Source: Paenibacillus planticolens
Lineage (GTDB): Bacteria; Bacillota; Bacilli; Paenibacillales; NBRC-103111
Direction of reading: 5' to 3'
Assembly (NCBI RefSeq): GCF_013141725.1
Contig: NZ_WHNZ01000086.1
Coordinates: 62,001-126,000 of the forward strand
DNA: 64,000 nt
Part shown: piece after piece, positions 8,189-17,717 of the stretch
Layout: the number at the start of each line of letters is the position of its first letter
Numbering within the stretch: position 1 is the first letter of the stretch
Made by a program: the position numbers and the translations under genes
Notes under the pieces: generated by a model
What the model saw: the letters and a program-made list of their open reading frames with translations, nothing else
Told to the model about the DNA's origin: nothing
The model's database searches: none

Positions 8189-9745
8189 ATGCTTATGAAG
8201 AAAAAGAATTTGCTATCAGGGCTTAGTTTAGTCCTCGCTGTTGGATCGGTCATTGGCTGTTCAAATAAAGCGGAGACCGGTGACAGCGGTAAAACTGCGC
8301 AGCCTGCAAAGCCTCCAGTCGTCAAAGTTACTTTGGGAACGAGGGGTCTGCCCTATGTGGAAGGATCGCCTAATATTAACGAAGATAAGTTTGTGAGGAA
8401 GCTCCGGGAGCTGTCCAAGACAGATGTCAAGTTTGAACTTATTCCTCACCAGGAATTCAATAAGAAACTCACCTTGCTTTTGGCCGCAGGGGACCTTCCA
8501 GACCTTCTTCAGATCAATGGCGTTAACTCTCCCGAGGTGGCCCCAGCTGTAAACAATGGCGCATTTTACGAGTTGAACGATTTGATTGACAAATACGGCC
8601 CTAATCTGAAAAAGAATATTTCACAAACGACGTGGGATTCACCTATGGTTAGTAATAACGGAAAGATTTATGCCATTCCACTCGAGAACTATATACGGAA
8701 TACACAGGTCGTTTATGTACGAAATGATTGGCTCCAAAAGCTGAACTTGAAAACGCCGAAAACCATCGACGAATATGTGGACATGTTGAAAGCGTTTAAA
8801 GAGAAAGATCCGAACGGAAACGGAAAAGCGGATGAGATTCCATTCTCAGGTCGACAAAATTTCGCTTTTAGCGAAGTGTTCTTCGCTGCCTATGATGCGA
8901 TTCCGGGAGGATGGAAATATGAAAACAACCAGTTAATCCCGAACTTTATTCGACCGCAAATGAAGCAAGCCCTGGAGCTGCACCGTAAGTTATACCAAGA
9001 ACAACTAATGGATAACGAAATTTTCGTTCAGCAAGGGAAGGATTGGGACGCTAAAATCAAAGGAGCTGCTAGGGTTGGCATGTTTGTGCATGATCCAGGG
9101 TATCCGGATAAATGGCGCTCGGAAGTCAAGCAGGGTGACTCTAATGCGGATGTCATTAATATTCCTGCTCCCACAGGCCCAGATGGCAAAGGGGGTCTGA
9201 TGATCGGTTCCCCTGTCAATATGGCATGGTCGATCCCGAAATCGAACAAACACCCGGAAGAAGCCATTAAATTCTTGAACTGGTTTTATTCGGACGAAGC
9301 TCAGAAATTCCTTGATTACGGCTTGGAAGGCGAAGATTATACGCTGGATAATGGGAAAGTGAATTATAAATATCCGACAAATCCGGATGAGATCAACAGA
9401 GAAAATATGCATCTTATGTTCCTGCGCTTGGTAGGGCCTTCCTATTTGGCGAATGAATCCTTTATGAAGGGGCGTAAGGACGGGGATATCATCGCAAACG
9501 CGATTCAAATCGCTAAAAGCGAAGGTCGTCAAGACGATGGGGTGGATATGCCGATACCGCCTACCTTGCAGTCGAAGCCAGAGCTTGGCAAAAACGGTTT
9601 GTGGATGGAGACAGCTGCCAAAATCATGACCGGCAAAGAACCGATCGACAGCTTTGATAAGTTCGTAGAGGACTGGAAAAAGCGTGGCGGGGACCAAATC
9701 ATTAAAGAAGCAACGGAATGGTACAACGCAAAAAATAAAAAGTAA
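8189..9745 (+). CDS. Sugar-binding lipoprotein of ABC importer system 1
   Basis: This 518-residue extracellular solute-binding protein of the LplA type has a lipoprotein signal with lipobox SVIGC (Cys near residue 24), followed by a Ser/Gly/Ala-rich tether and a two-lobed family 1 binding fold. The KEKDPNGNGKADEIPF stretch is the calcium-binding-like loop often seen in this family. It captures an oligosaccharide outside the membrane and hands it to the permeases encoded before it. The ligand is unknown; the flanking oxidoreductase hints at an acidic or modified sugar. Confidence 0.9.
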   Translation: MLMKKKNLLSGLSLVLAVGSVIGCSNKAETGDSGKTAQPAKPPVVKVTLGTRGLPYVEGSPNINEDKFVRKLRELSKTDVKFELIPHQEFNKKLTLLLAAGDLPDLLQINGVNSPEVAPAVNNGAFYELNDLIDKYGPNLKKNISQTTWDSPMVSNNGKIYAIPLENYIRNTQVVYVRNDWLQKLNLKTPKTIDEYVDMLKAFKEKDPNGNGKADEIPFSGRQNFAFSEVFFAAYDAIPGGWKYENNQLIPNFIRPQMKQALELHRKLYQEQLMDNEIFVQQGKDWDAKIKGAARVGMFVHDPGYPDKWRSEVKQGDSNADVINIPAPTGPDGKGGLMIGSPVNMAWSIPKSNKHPEEAIKFLNWFYSDEAQKFLDYGLEGEDYTLDNGKVNYKYPTNPDEINRENMHLMFLRLVGPSYLANESFMKGRKDGDIIANAIQIAKSEGRQDDGVDMPIPPTLQSKPELGKNGLWMETAAKIMTGKEPIDSFDKFVEDWKKRGGDQIIKEATEWYNAKNKK

Positions 9746-9748
9746 GAT

Positions 9749-9788
9749 GATGGCTCCCTCCTTTCCTTAGATGGAGGGAGCATCTTTA
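9749..9788 (+). terminator. Hairpin between lipoprotein and oxidoreductase genes
   Basis: GATGGCTCCCTCC pairs with GGAGGGAGCATC across 11 bases; a short TTTAATTA tail follows. It may terminate most importer transcripts and let a fraction continue into the oxidoreductase. Confidence 0.6.
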
Positions 9789-9808
9789 ATTATCAGGGGG
9801 TAATCACT

Positions 9809-11122
9809 TTGAATCATACCAATCAGCTCAATGGGAATTTCACAAACGGCCAGCCTATAACGGCGGTAATCGTAGGTGCCGGACATCGTAGTCTGCTCTA
9901 TGCTTCTTATGCTACTAAACATCCGGATCAGCTGCGTATCGTTGGTATCGTTGAACCTGATCCTGTTCGCAGACAACTGACTGCAGATAAATTCGGCCTT
10001 ACGTCCGAATGCTGCTTTGAATCGGTGGAGCAGCTGGTCGCGGGGCCTCGGATTTCGGAAGCGGCAATCAACGGAACAATGGACCATCTTCATATCCAAA
10101 CGACGATTCCGCTGCTTGAGGCCGGCTATCATGTGCTATTGGAGAAACCAATAGGAACGACCGAAGAAGAAATTTATGTGCTGCATCAAAAAGCGAAAGA
10201 ACATAACCGCATTGTGATGATCTGCCATGTATTGCGGTATGCCCCATTCTATGCGGAAATTCGCAAAAGAATTGAAGCGGGCGACATCGGAGAAGTCGTC
10301 AATATTCAAACGGCGGAACATGTTAGTTATCATCATATGGCGGCTTCCTTCATTAGGGGGAAGTGGAACTCCAAAGAAACATGCAAATCATCTATGCTGA
10401 TGGCGAAATGCTGTCATGACTTAGATATTATTAGTTGGATGACGGGCGAAATAAGACCAACGAGAGTAAGCAGCTTCGGAGGTCTCATGCATTTTAAAGC
10501 TGAAAATGCACCTGAAGGCTCGGGAAAACGCTGCCTGGTCGACTGCAAGATCGAAGAAAGCTGTCCTTATTCGGCTAAAAAGCATTACATTGAACAAGGG
10601 CGCTGGGGCTTCTACGTTTGGGAAAACGACTACTTCGGGATAGCGCCGACGGAAGAGGAAAAGCTGGATATCCTGCGTACAAGCAGTCCGTATGGCCGAT
10701 GCGTCTGGCATTGCGACAACGATGTCGTCGACCGCCAATCCGTTATCGTGGAATTCGAGAATGGCTCAACGGCTACGCACAGTATGATCGGGGGGACTTC
10801 CAAACCATGTAGAACGCTATTCATCGTCGGGACGAAGGGAGAAATTCAGGGAACTTTGGAAGATGGTTCATTTGTAGTCCGACACCCCGATGCCCGTGCT
10901 GGGCATGAATACACAGAGGAGCGCGTAACCGTAAATGTAACCAACGACAGTCACGGTGGGGGAGATTTACTGCTCGTGAATGATTTCGTGCGTGTGCTGC
11001 GAGGGGAAAAGCCTTCGATATCAAGCACTTCTTTAGAGAAATCCGTATATGGGCATCTCATCGGATTTTCTGCAGAGTGTTCCCGGCGGGAAAACAGAAT
11101 TGTGGAGATTGGGGCTTTGTAA
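9809..11122 (+). CDS. Gfo/Idh/MocA family NAD(P)-dependent oxidoreductase
   Basis: This 437-residue cytoplasmic enzyme has a Rossmann domain at the N-terminus (AVIVGAGHRS), then the family EKP motif (LLEKPIG) and the C-terminal alpha/beta sheet domain. The conserved MAKCCHDLDIISWM segment carries the usual active-site His/Asp region. It starts with TTG behind CAGGGGG. It is a close paralogue, of identical length, of the protein at 53298-54611, which sits in the glycosaminoglycan locus. The family oxidises or reduces sugars and also includes NAD-dependent glycosidases; which applies here is not known. Confidence 0.88.
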   Translation: MNHTNQLNGNFTNGQPITAVIVGAGHRSLLYASYATKHPDQLRIVGIVEPDPVRRQLTADKFGLTSECCFESVEQLVAGPRISEAAINGTMDHLHIQTTIPLLEAGYHVLLEKPIGTTEEEIYVLHQKAKEHNRIVMICHVLRYAPFYAEIRKRIEAGDIGEVVNIQTAEHVSYHHMAASFIRGKWNSKETCKSSMLMAKCCHDLDIISWMTGEIRPTRVSSFGGLMHFKAENAPEGSGKRCLVDCKIEESCPYSAKKHYIEQGRWGFYVWENDYFGIAPTEEEKLDILRTSSPYGRCVWHCDNDVVDRQSVIVEFENGSTATHSMIGGTSKPCRTLFIVGTKGEIQGTLEDGSFVVRHPDARAGHEYTEERVTVNVTNDSHGGGDLLLVNDFVRVLRGEKPSISSTSLEKSVYGHLIGFSAECSRRENRIVEIGAL

Positions 11123-11691
11123 GGGAAGAAGAGAAATAAAGTGTGCTTCATTAACAGGCAATGAGATTTGAATGAAAGAGTCTCCTTGGTATGATGTTTA
11201 TGGGCCCCAGATGCTTGCCAGCGAACGGGTCCATAGCAAAACCAAGGAGACTACAACATGCATGCTATCTAGACGTTCTATTTAATAATCAGAGCTTGCT
11301 TTTGGGTCGACAATTCATGCTTTGTATTAGAATTGTTCTCTGAGACATCAAAATTAGCGACGGCCCAAACTTCATATTCGCCATGAGTGATGCGTATATC
11401 GCTATATTTGTAACATGGGAGAATTAGCACTATCGTGTCATCTAATTAATCCTTTCTTATTAGAGGAAATAGACAATCTTGAGCATTACATTGATCATGA
11501 AAATATAGACCACGAACTAGGGCGAGCTGATATTGATGAACAAGGTCTTCGCAATTTAATCCCCTATGCTCGTCGGAAAGTTTGGTTAAGTAACTTCCGC
11601 ATACACTTTAAGTAACACAGATCGGCGAATTGTGGTTTCGTACCAGCACGACTCAGTTGTTGAACACTACTTGTCCATATAAAGAAAAAAG
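11123..11691. other. Intergenic stretch with an inverted repeat, no convincing gene
   Basis: AGTCTCCTTGGT at 11179-11190 is repeated in perfect inversion at 11241-11252 around a 50-base loop; AAGGAG within the right arm resembles a ribosome site, but the following frame closes after four codons. A 66-codon plus-strand frame at 11415-11615 lacks a ribosome site and looks random. A short minus-strand protein remnant lies at 11278-11404. The stretch resembles the scar of a lost gene or mobile element. Confidence 0.4.
11278..11404 (-). pseudogene. C-terminal remnant of an unknown protein
   Basis: A minus-strand frame ending in TAG encodes RITHGEYEVWAVANFDVSE and about 20 more residues. It has protein-like composition (beta-strand pattern ending ALIIK) but no start and an upstream stop. 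It could be the tail of a secreted beta-sandwich protein. The call is tentative. Confidence 0.25.
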
Positions 11692-11736
11692 AAAAATACC
11701 GTCAGTTTGTCTTTGAGACACTTTGACGGTATTTTT
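11692..11736. terminator. Bidirectional terminator-like hairpin
   Basis: AAAAATACCGTCA pairs with TGACGGTATTTTT around an 18-base loop, giving T-rich tails on both strands. It insulates the following importer operon. Confidence 0.65.
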
Positions 11737-11905
11737 GTATTTGCAGGAGAGCTTACAGGCGAGAGTGCGGTTGATGTTCTGAAAAAAAAGGAAAGTTGAG
11801 AAATTTCCCAGAGAAAAAAAGTCCAATTGCCGCAAGAAGGCTGTTCTCGTAGGCTAGGGGTATCAACTCGAACGCAAGAGAAGTGGGGAGGTGTAAAATA
11901 AAAGA

Positions 11906-12871
11906 ATGAGCCGTGAATATAGTCATCCTATCCCCTCGGAGATCAGGACTCCTACAGCCAAGCAGCGATCTCGAATGTGGGCTATCATAAAACGGGATAA
12001 ATATCTGTATCTGTTAGCAATGCCGGGTATCCTTTTCATGATCTTGTTCAAATATGTACCCATGTGGGGGATAATTATTGCTTTTCAGAATTATTCTCCT
12101 TACAAGGGGGTGCTTCACAGCGATTGGGTAGGGCTGGAGCACTTTATCCGTTTTTTCTCAAACCCGGACTTTATGCAACTGTTCCGCAACACGATGGCGA
12201 TCAACTTGATGAATCTGGTTTTCTACTTTCCACTGCCGATTATCGTTGCTTTGCTGCTGAATGAGGTAATGGGCAAATCCTTCAAAAAGCTGATTCAGTC
12301 CATCGTGTATTTGCCCCACTTCCTTTCCTGGGTCATTATTGTGGGGATCACCTTTTTAATGTTATCGCGCACCGATGGTGCAATCAACAACCTGTTTATG
12401 TATGTGGGATTCAGCAAAGTTGATTTCCTGACAAACCCTAAAGTCTTCTGGATATTACTTACGGTACAATCGATCTGGAAGGAAGCGGGATGGGGCACAA
12501 TCATCTTTCTTGCAGCTATGGCCGGGTTGGATACGCAATTGTACGAAGCTGCCAAGATTGATGGGGCAAAACGACTGCGGCAAATTTGGCATATTACGCT
12601 GCCAGGAATCCGCAACGTGATCCTAATTTTACTCATATTGCGAATTGGTAATATTATGGATGTCGGATTCGAGCAAGTGTTCCTCATGGGCAATGGGGCG
12701 GTATCGAATGTGAGCGAGGTCTTCGATACGTATGTCTATCGCCTCGGAATACAACAAGGCCAGTTCAGTTTCAGTACGGCTGTCGGGCTTTTCAAGTCTG
12801 TGGTGGGGCTTGTGCTGGTTGTAATCGCCAACAAACTGGCCAAACGCTTTGGCGAAGAAGGCGTGTATTAA
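11906..12871 (+). CDS. ABC sugar importer permease, LplB family (system 2)
   Basis: This 321-residue permease has a 35-residue cytoplasmic N-terminus, six membrane segments and the EAA loop EAAKIDGAKRLRQIWHITLP. The ATG is preceded by GGGGAGGTG at a rather long distance (about 14 bases). It begins a five-gene unit (LplB-type permease, YtcP-type permease, lipoprotein, AraC-type regulator, enolase-superfamily enzyme) whose genes lie 15-80 bases apart. The ATPase must be supplied from elsewhere. Confidence 0.92.
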   Translation: MSREYSHPIPSEIRTPTAKQRSRMWAIIKRDKYLYLLAMPGILFMILFKYVPMWGIIIAFQNYSPYKGVLHSDWVGLEHFIRFFSNPDFMQLFRNTMAINLMNLVFYFPLPIIVALLLNEVMGKSFKKLIQSIVYLPHFLSWVIIVGITFLMLSRTDGAINNLFMYVGFSKVDFLTNPKVFWILLTVQSIWKEAGWGTIIFLAAMAGLDTQLYEAAKIDGAKRLRQIWHITLPGIRNVILILLILRIGNIMDVGFEQVFLMGNGAVSNVSEVFDTYVYRLGIQQGQFSFSTAVGLFKSVVGLVLVVIANKLAKRFGEEGVY

Positions 12872-12886
12872 GGAAGGGGATGCAGG

Positions 12887-13762
12887 ATGAGAAAGAGCAC
12901 AAAGGACCTCTTTCCGGTTTTTAACTACGTGGTGTTGTCGTTAATCGGGCTAATAACGTTGTTCCCGCTTTATTATGTGGTTGTCGTCTCGTTTATGAGC
13001 CCGTCGGAATATTTAAAGGGAGGGTTAAGATTGTTTCCCTCCGATTGGTCTCTGGCCTCTTATCAATATTTGTTATCGACGAAGGCGTTCCTAAGCGCTA
13101 CGATGATCAGTGGATTTCTGGCTATTGTCGGCACAATCTGCAGTCTGGTTATCACGGCGGCACTGTCTTATGCCTTGTCACGCCGTAGAATGCCAGCCCG
13201 CCGAGCGATTCTATTATTAATTCTGTTGACGACACTTTTTAATCCGGGAATGATTCCACCGTATTTGCTTGTGCGCGATCTGCATTTGATTAATAGCATC
13301 TGGGCACTTATTATTCCTGTGCTGACAAGCGGTTGGTATGTGATTCTAATGAAGGGCTTCTTCGACAGTATCCCGGACAGTCTGGAAGAAGCGGCCCAGA
13401 TGGACGGTTGCAATGATCTCGGCATTTGGTTCCGAATCATTTTGCCACTATCCTTGCCATCGTTGGCGGCCTTCGGCCTCTTCTACGCAGTTGCCTACTG
13501 GAATACCTTCTTCTCGGCTGTACTGTATATCACAGACTCGTCCAAGTGGCCCCTGCAAGTACTGCTTCAGAACATGCTGATCGATTCCTCGACAGCTGCG
13601 GGTGGAGGCGCTGCGCAGGAGCTGATGACCGAGCAGTCGATTCCTCCAGAAACACTTAAAATGGCTGCTGTTGTCATCGCGACGGTCCCTATTTTATTCG
13701 TCTATCCGTTTCTGCAAAAGCATTTCGCCAAGGGTGTCATGGTTGGTTCGATCAAAGGGTAA
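12887..13762 (+). CDS. ABC sugar importer permease, YtcP family (system 2)
   Basis: This 291-residue permease has six membrane segments, loop EEAAQMDGCNDLGIWFRIILPLSLP and C-terminal KHFAKGVMVGSIKG. It starts 15 bases after its partner behind AGGAAGGGG. It carries a short insertion rich in Ala/Gly (STAAGGGAAQELMTEQ) in the last periplasm-facing loop, which its relatives at 7281 and 48259 lack or have in different form. Confidence 0.92.
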   Translation: MRKSTKDLFPVFNYVVLSLIGLITLFPLYYVVVVSFMSPSEYLKGGLRLFPSDWSLASYQYLLSTKAFLSATMISGFLAIVGTICSLVITAALSYALSRRRMPARRAILLLILLTTLFNPGMIPPYLLVRDLHLINSIWALIIPVLTSGWYVILMKGFFDSIPDSLEEAAQMDGCNDLGIWFRIILPLSLPSLAAFGLFYAVAYWNTFFSAVLYITDSSKWPLQVLLQNMLIDSSTAAGGGAAQELMTEQSIPPETLKMAAVVIATVPILFVYPFLQKHFAKGVMVGSIKG

Positions 13763-13795
13763 CGAAACATTCGAATATTATAGGGGGTTCTCCAA

Positions 13796-15304
13796 TTGAA
13801 ATATCAAAAACATGGTATAGTAAAAAGCACAATCCTATTGACGGCTGCGGCCGTGGCGCTATCAGGCTGTGGGGGAGATGGCGGCAAAGCGTCCCAAAAG
13901 ACAACTGAGATCTCCATCATGACCAACTTCAGTACGCCGGAGCCGCCGGGCGCGGACAATGTAATCGTTCAGGAAATCGGCAAGCGCACGAATACGAAGT
14001 TAAATATTCAATGGGTATCTTCCAATAACTATGCGGAAAAAACGAAAGTAACGCTAGCCTCCGGTGATATCCCAGATCTGATGTTCGTCATGGACCCTTT
14101 TGACCCGCTAGTCATGCAGATGGCCAAAGAAGGAGCGTTCTGGGAGTTGACGCCAGAGCGGGTGAAAGCTTACCCGAACCTGGCAGCTTACCCGTCCGCG
14201 GTATGGGAGAATTCCAGAATGCAGGATGGTAAAAATTATGGTATTCCGGCGGTTCGTCCTATGGGAGGCTGGTCTTTTATCAATATTCGCAAAGACTGGT
14301 TGGATAAGCTCGGTCTGAAAATGCCGCAGACGACCGATGAGTTATTTGAAACAATGAAGGCCTTTACCTATAACGATCCTGACGGCAACGGAAGGCAGGA
14401 CACATATGGACTTGCAGGCAACCAAGGCTCCTTCCTGTTCGAGCCGCTGTTCAACTCGACGCAGGGCAAGTGGAAGCTGAAGGACGGCAAACTGGCCCAT
14501 ATTTACCTGGAGCCGCAAACCCGTGATGCGCTTTTGTTCGAGAAGAAGCTGTACGATGAGAAGGTTATTCCTGAGGATTTTGCGGTGCTCAAGCTTAGCC
14601 AGTTCGAAGATATGGCCAAGGGCAACAAGGCCGGCATGTGGGTCGATACAGTAGAAGCTTCCTGGCGTCCGACGGAAGAGCTTCGGAAGACGATTCCTAA
14701 TGCGGACTTTCTGCCGATGACGTATTTGATCAGCCCTGAGGGCAAGAAGATGGCGTATCAATGGCGGGGCTTTAATGGCATTTTCCTGATACCGAAGAAA
14801 GTGTCCGAGGAGAAGCTGAAGACCATTCTGCAATTGATGGATTATGGTTCGTCCCAGGAAGGCACGGATCTGGCTTGGTACGGCTTCAAGGATGTTCACT
14901 ATACAGAGAAGGATGGCATCAAGCTGGCGACAGAACAGGCGAAGAAAGATATCGTCTCCCAAAGTGCGCTGGGGAAAATCTTCAGTCGGGATGAGAAGTA
15001 CCTGTGGGCTTACAGAACGGGCATGCCTGCCGATGTCTTTGAACGCAATAAGAAGATCGTCGATGCTCGGGTGCCATATCTCGTCGGAGATATCGGCAAT
15101 GGGCTATACTCGGAAGCAGCGAGCAAGTTCGGTGCTGAGATCGATAAAAAGGTGGATGATCTGCGGGTTAAGATCGTGATGGGTAAGGAGCCGATCAGTG
15201 CTTGGGACGATTTCGTGAAGAATCTGTCTAAGGACGACAATTTCCAGAATATCATTAAGGAAGTAAACGATTCTTACCAGAAGAGAATAGCAGGGAAAAA
15301 GTAA
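13796..15304 (+). CDS. Sugar-binding lipoprotein of ABC importer system 2
   Basis: This 502-residue extracellular binding protein has lipobox ALSGC (Cys near residue 25), a short GGDGGKASQ linker and an LplA-type binding fold; the NDPDGNGRQDTYGL stretch is an EF-hand-like calcium loop common in the family. It starts with TTG behind TAGGGGG. It delivers its ligand to the permeases just upstream. The enolase-superfamily enzyme in the same unit suggests a sugar acid or a sugar-acid-containing oligosaccharide (inference). Confidence 0.9.
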   Translation: MKYQKHGIVKSTILLTAAAVALSGCGGDGGKASQKTTEISIMTNFSTPEPPGADNVIVQEIGKRTNTKLNIQWVSSNNYAEKTKVTLASGDIPDLMFVMDPFDPLVMQMAKEGAFWELTPERVKAYPNLAAYPSAVWENSRMQDGKNYGIPAVRPMGGWSFINIRKDWLDKLGLKMPQTTDELFETMKAFTYNDPDGNGRQDTYGLAGNQGSFLFEPLFNSTQGKWKLKDGKLAHIYLEPQTRDALLFEKKLYDEKVIPEDFAVLKLSQFEDMAKGNKAGMWVDTVEASWRPTEELRKTIPNADFLPMTYLISPEGKKMAYQWRGFNGIFLIPKKVSEEKLKTILQLMDYGSSQEGTDLAWYGFKDVHYTEKDGIKLATEQAKKDIVSQSALGKIFSRDEKYLWAYRTGMPADVFERNKKIVDARVPYLVGDIGNGLYSEAASKFGAEIDKKVDDLRVKIVMGKEPISAWDDFVKNLSKDDNFQNIIKEVNDSYQKRIAGKK

Positions 15305-15386
15305 GGAAATCAGCAGGAAGCGGCTCTTGAGACATTAGCTCAGGAGCTCGTTTCCTGTACGAGCATACACGTTGGGATGGGTGAGC

Positions 15387-17684
15387 ATGAAGAAGCGGAT
15401 TGGGAAGGGATTACTATCATATCGGGGACATACATTCCGGCGGAGCTTGCTGCTCATTTTGATGGTCACAACCATACCTACCCTCCTTATTGCAGCTAGC
15501 AGTTATTATATTGGGGTCAGCTATATTGAACGTGAAGTCGAACGGACGCATAAGCTGCAGCTTGACTACACGGTTAAACAGGTCAGCGACGCATTGGGAC
15601 ATTTGCAAGTCGGCATGAACCAGTGGACGCTGAATCCGCTGATGAGCGATAAGCTGAGAGGCATCGATTTTAAAGATAATTATGCGTTCAGCAAGGATTT
15701 CTTTGAATCTCTGACCGTCTTGAACAACAGCAGTGCGCTAATCGATCAAGTCTTTGTGTATCTGGAGAGCCCGCCTCGCATCATCTCGGACAGTCAAGGG
15801 ATTCACAAACTGGTGGACAGTGGAGCAAAGCCATACCACGAGCTGCTTACGGTCAAGGAGCGATTATTTTGGCGCGTGCTCCAGGCGCCTGCCCTGGAAG
15901 GGCTGTTCGTCATACACAAGCTGCCGGTCATCGGCGAGCCCTTCGGTTCGATCATGGCCCGAATCAATGAGAAGCAGCTGCTGAATCTGGCTGGCTTTGA
16001 CCCTAGCTTGGGTGGCACAGCTTTCATACTCAGCAGGGAAGGAGCGCTAATGTCACGCGATCTGTTTTCGCCTGCCGTCTTGAGAATGAACGAGGAATTA
16101 GTCCAAGAAATAAACGGCAAGCAGGACAAGTCCGCTTCTTTCCGCTGGAGCTGGGACAACGAGTTGTATATCGTATCGACGGCAACTATACCTGTTACTG
16201 GTTGGGAACTTGTGTCGGCGGTGCCGCTCTCCGAATTTCTGAAACCGATTTTGATCGTATCCCGGCTGATCATGGCAGTAGGGCTGGTTAGTCTGCTGTT
16301 TGTTCTGCTCAGCTCCTGGTATGCGTCTGTCCGACTCGTCCAGCCCATTCATCGGCTGCTCCGTACGTTGATCTCTCCGGTTGGGACCGATCCGCTGCTC
16401 GTTCCTAAGGACGAGATCCAGTTTATCGAAGAGCAGTGGCGGAACTTGAGTACAGAAAGTCATTTACTGCAGTCTCGGCTGGAAAATCAACACTCCTCGC
16501 TGCGGATGGGGTTCCTGCTGCAATTGGTGCAGGGTCACCTGCAGCTGCTGCGGGAGCCGGAGATCAGGCAGCGCATGGAGCAGTACGGGTGGGAGCCGGA
16601 TGGCCAGCAATTCGTCGTTATAGTTGTGCAATTGCTAGGCTTCTATCGGCTGCAGGGGTCCTTTCGCGAGGATGAACAGCCACTCGTTACGTTTGCAGCA
16701 GTGAACATCATTGAAGAACTGACGGGGAGTGACAATGTATCCGTCATGAACCTGCACGACTTGTCTGTTGGCTTGTTCATCATGTTTCCTCGAGAGGCAT
16801 CCCCTGCTGAGGTAGCCGAACGCCTGAAGCAAATGGCTTCAGAAATTGGCCAGAGCTTGCACCGCATTCTGAAGATGAATACCGTAATCGGTCTGGGTCA
16901 GACGGTGTCTGCCATCAGTCGCATTCCAATCGTTTGGGCAGAAGTGCAGCAGGCGCTGCGGCACAGAAAGCTGGATGTGCCGAATCAAATTATCGACCTG
17001 AACGAACCGATGGGCGTGCATGCGGAGTCGAGATACCCGTTTACACTGGAACAAGACCTGATCCACGCAATGTTAAGCGGGCTAGGTGAAGAGAGCCGCC
17101 GGCTATTAGGCGAGTTCTATCTGGAGCTGAAGGTGCAGGCGGAGTTGGAACTGGTCTTGCAGCAGGGAAGCCTCAGGCTGTTAGGAGCGATGCAGGGGGC
17201 TCTGATGAAGTCGGATGTGATGCAGGCAGGCTCCTTATTCGATTGGGGGCAGCTCTATGCGGAGCTGCTGGCGCTGAAGGACAGTGACGAAATGCAAGAT
17301 TGGTTCGTCGGAAGGATCATGGAACCGCTGATAGCGGAATTGACGCATCATCAGAATGACAGAGCTCGCATGCTGGTTGAGAGGGTGGTCGGGATGATCC
17401 GTTCCGAATACCGAACGGATATCTCGCTGGACTTGTGCGCCGACCGGCTAGGGATCTCTTCGTCGGGGCTGAGCAAGCTGTTCATGCAGGTGACAGGCGT
17501 GTATTTCGTCGACTACTTGACCAAGACGAGGCTGGACCGAGCCAAAGAGCTGCTGATTGGTTCCGAGCTTAAGATGCAGGAGATCGCCGTGCAGATTGGC
17601 TATCAGCCAACGTATTTCAATCGGATTTTCAAGAAAATGGAGGGCATGACGCCGAAGGATTTTCGCGAACACCATAAACTGTAG
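15387..17684 (+). CDS. Membrane-bound AraC-family transcriptional regulator
   Basis: This protein of about 765 residues combines an N-terminal membrane segment, an extracellular sensor of about 240 residues, a second membrane segment (around residues 280-305) and, at the C-terminus, an AraC/XylS helix-turn-helix pair (SLDLCADRLGISSSGLSKLF ... YQPTYFNRIFKKMEGMTPKDFR). It thus joins sensing and DNA binding in one polypeptide, without a kinase. The start is uncertain: ATG 15387 fits the first charged residues before the membrane segment, and TTG 15372 is an alternative. It lies between the importer genes and the enzyme it probably controls. Confidence 0.88.
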   Translation: MKKRIGKGLLSYRGHTFRRSLLLILMVTTIPTLLIAASSYYIGVSYIEREVERTHKLQLDYTVKQVSDALGHLQVGMNQWTLNPLMSDKLRGIDFKDNYAFSKDFFESLTVLNNSSALIDQVFVYLESPPRIISDSQGIHKLVDSGAKPYHELLTVKERLFWRVLQAPALEGLFVIHKLPVIGEPFGSIMARINEKQLLNLAGFDPSLGGTAFILSREGALMSRDLFSPAVLRMNEELVQEINGKQDKSASFRWSWDNELYIVSTATIPVTGWELVSAVPLSEFLKPILIVSRLIMAVGLVSLLFVLLSSWYASVRLVQPIHRLLRTLISPVGTDPLLVPKDEIQFIEEQWRNLSTESHLLQSRLENQHSSLRMGFLLQLVQGHLQLLREPEIRQRMEQYGWEPDGQQFVVIVVQLLGFYRLQGSFREDEQPLVTFAAVNIIEELTGSDNVSVMNLHDLSVGLFIMFPREASPAEVAERLKQMASEIGQSLHRILKMNTVIGLGQTVSAISRIPIVWAEVQQALRHRKLDVPNQIIDLNEPMGVHAESRYPFTLEQDLIHAMLSGLGEESRRLLGEFYLELKVQAELELVLQQGSLRLLGAMQGALMKSDVMQAGSLFDWGQLYAELLALKDSDEMQDWFVGRIMEPLIAELTHHQNDRARMLVERVVGMIRSEYRTDISLDLCADRLGISSSGLSKLFMQVTGVYFVDYLTKTRLDRAKELLIGSELKMQEIAVQIGYQPTYFNRIFKKMEGMTPKDFREHHKL

Positions 17685-17717
17685 CCCCGTCGGGGGAAGA
17701 AGGGAGCAGAATCTAAC

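Noticed and set aside
9005..9697. 230-codon minus-strand frame inside the system 1 lipoprotein gene
   Set aside because: Shadow of a well-supported lipoprotein; no ribosome site and no family resemblance.
11415..11615. 66-codon plus-strand frame
   Set aside because: No ribosome site, no family resemblance, and it lies in a decayed gap.
14342..14962. 206-codon minus-strand frame inside the system 2 lipoprotein gene
   Set aside because: Shadow frame; the plus-strand product is clear.
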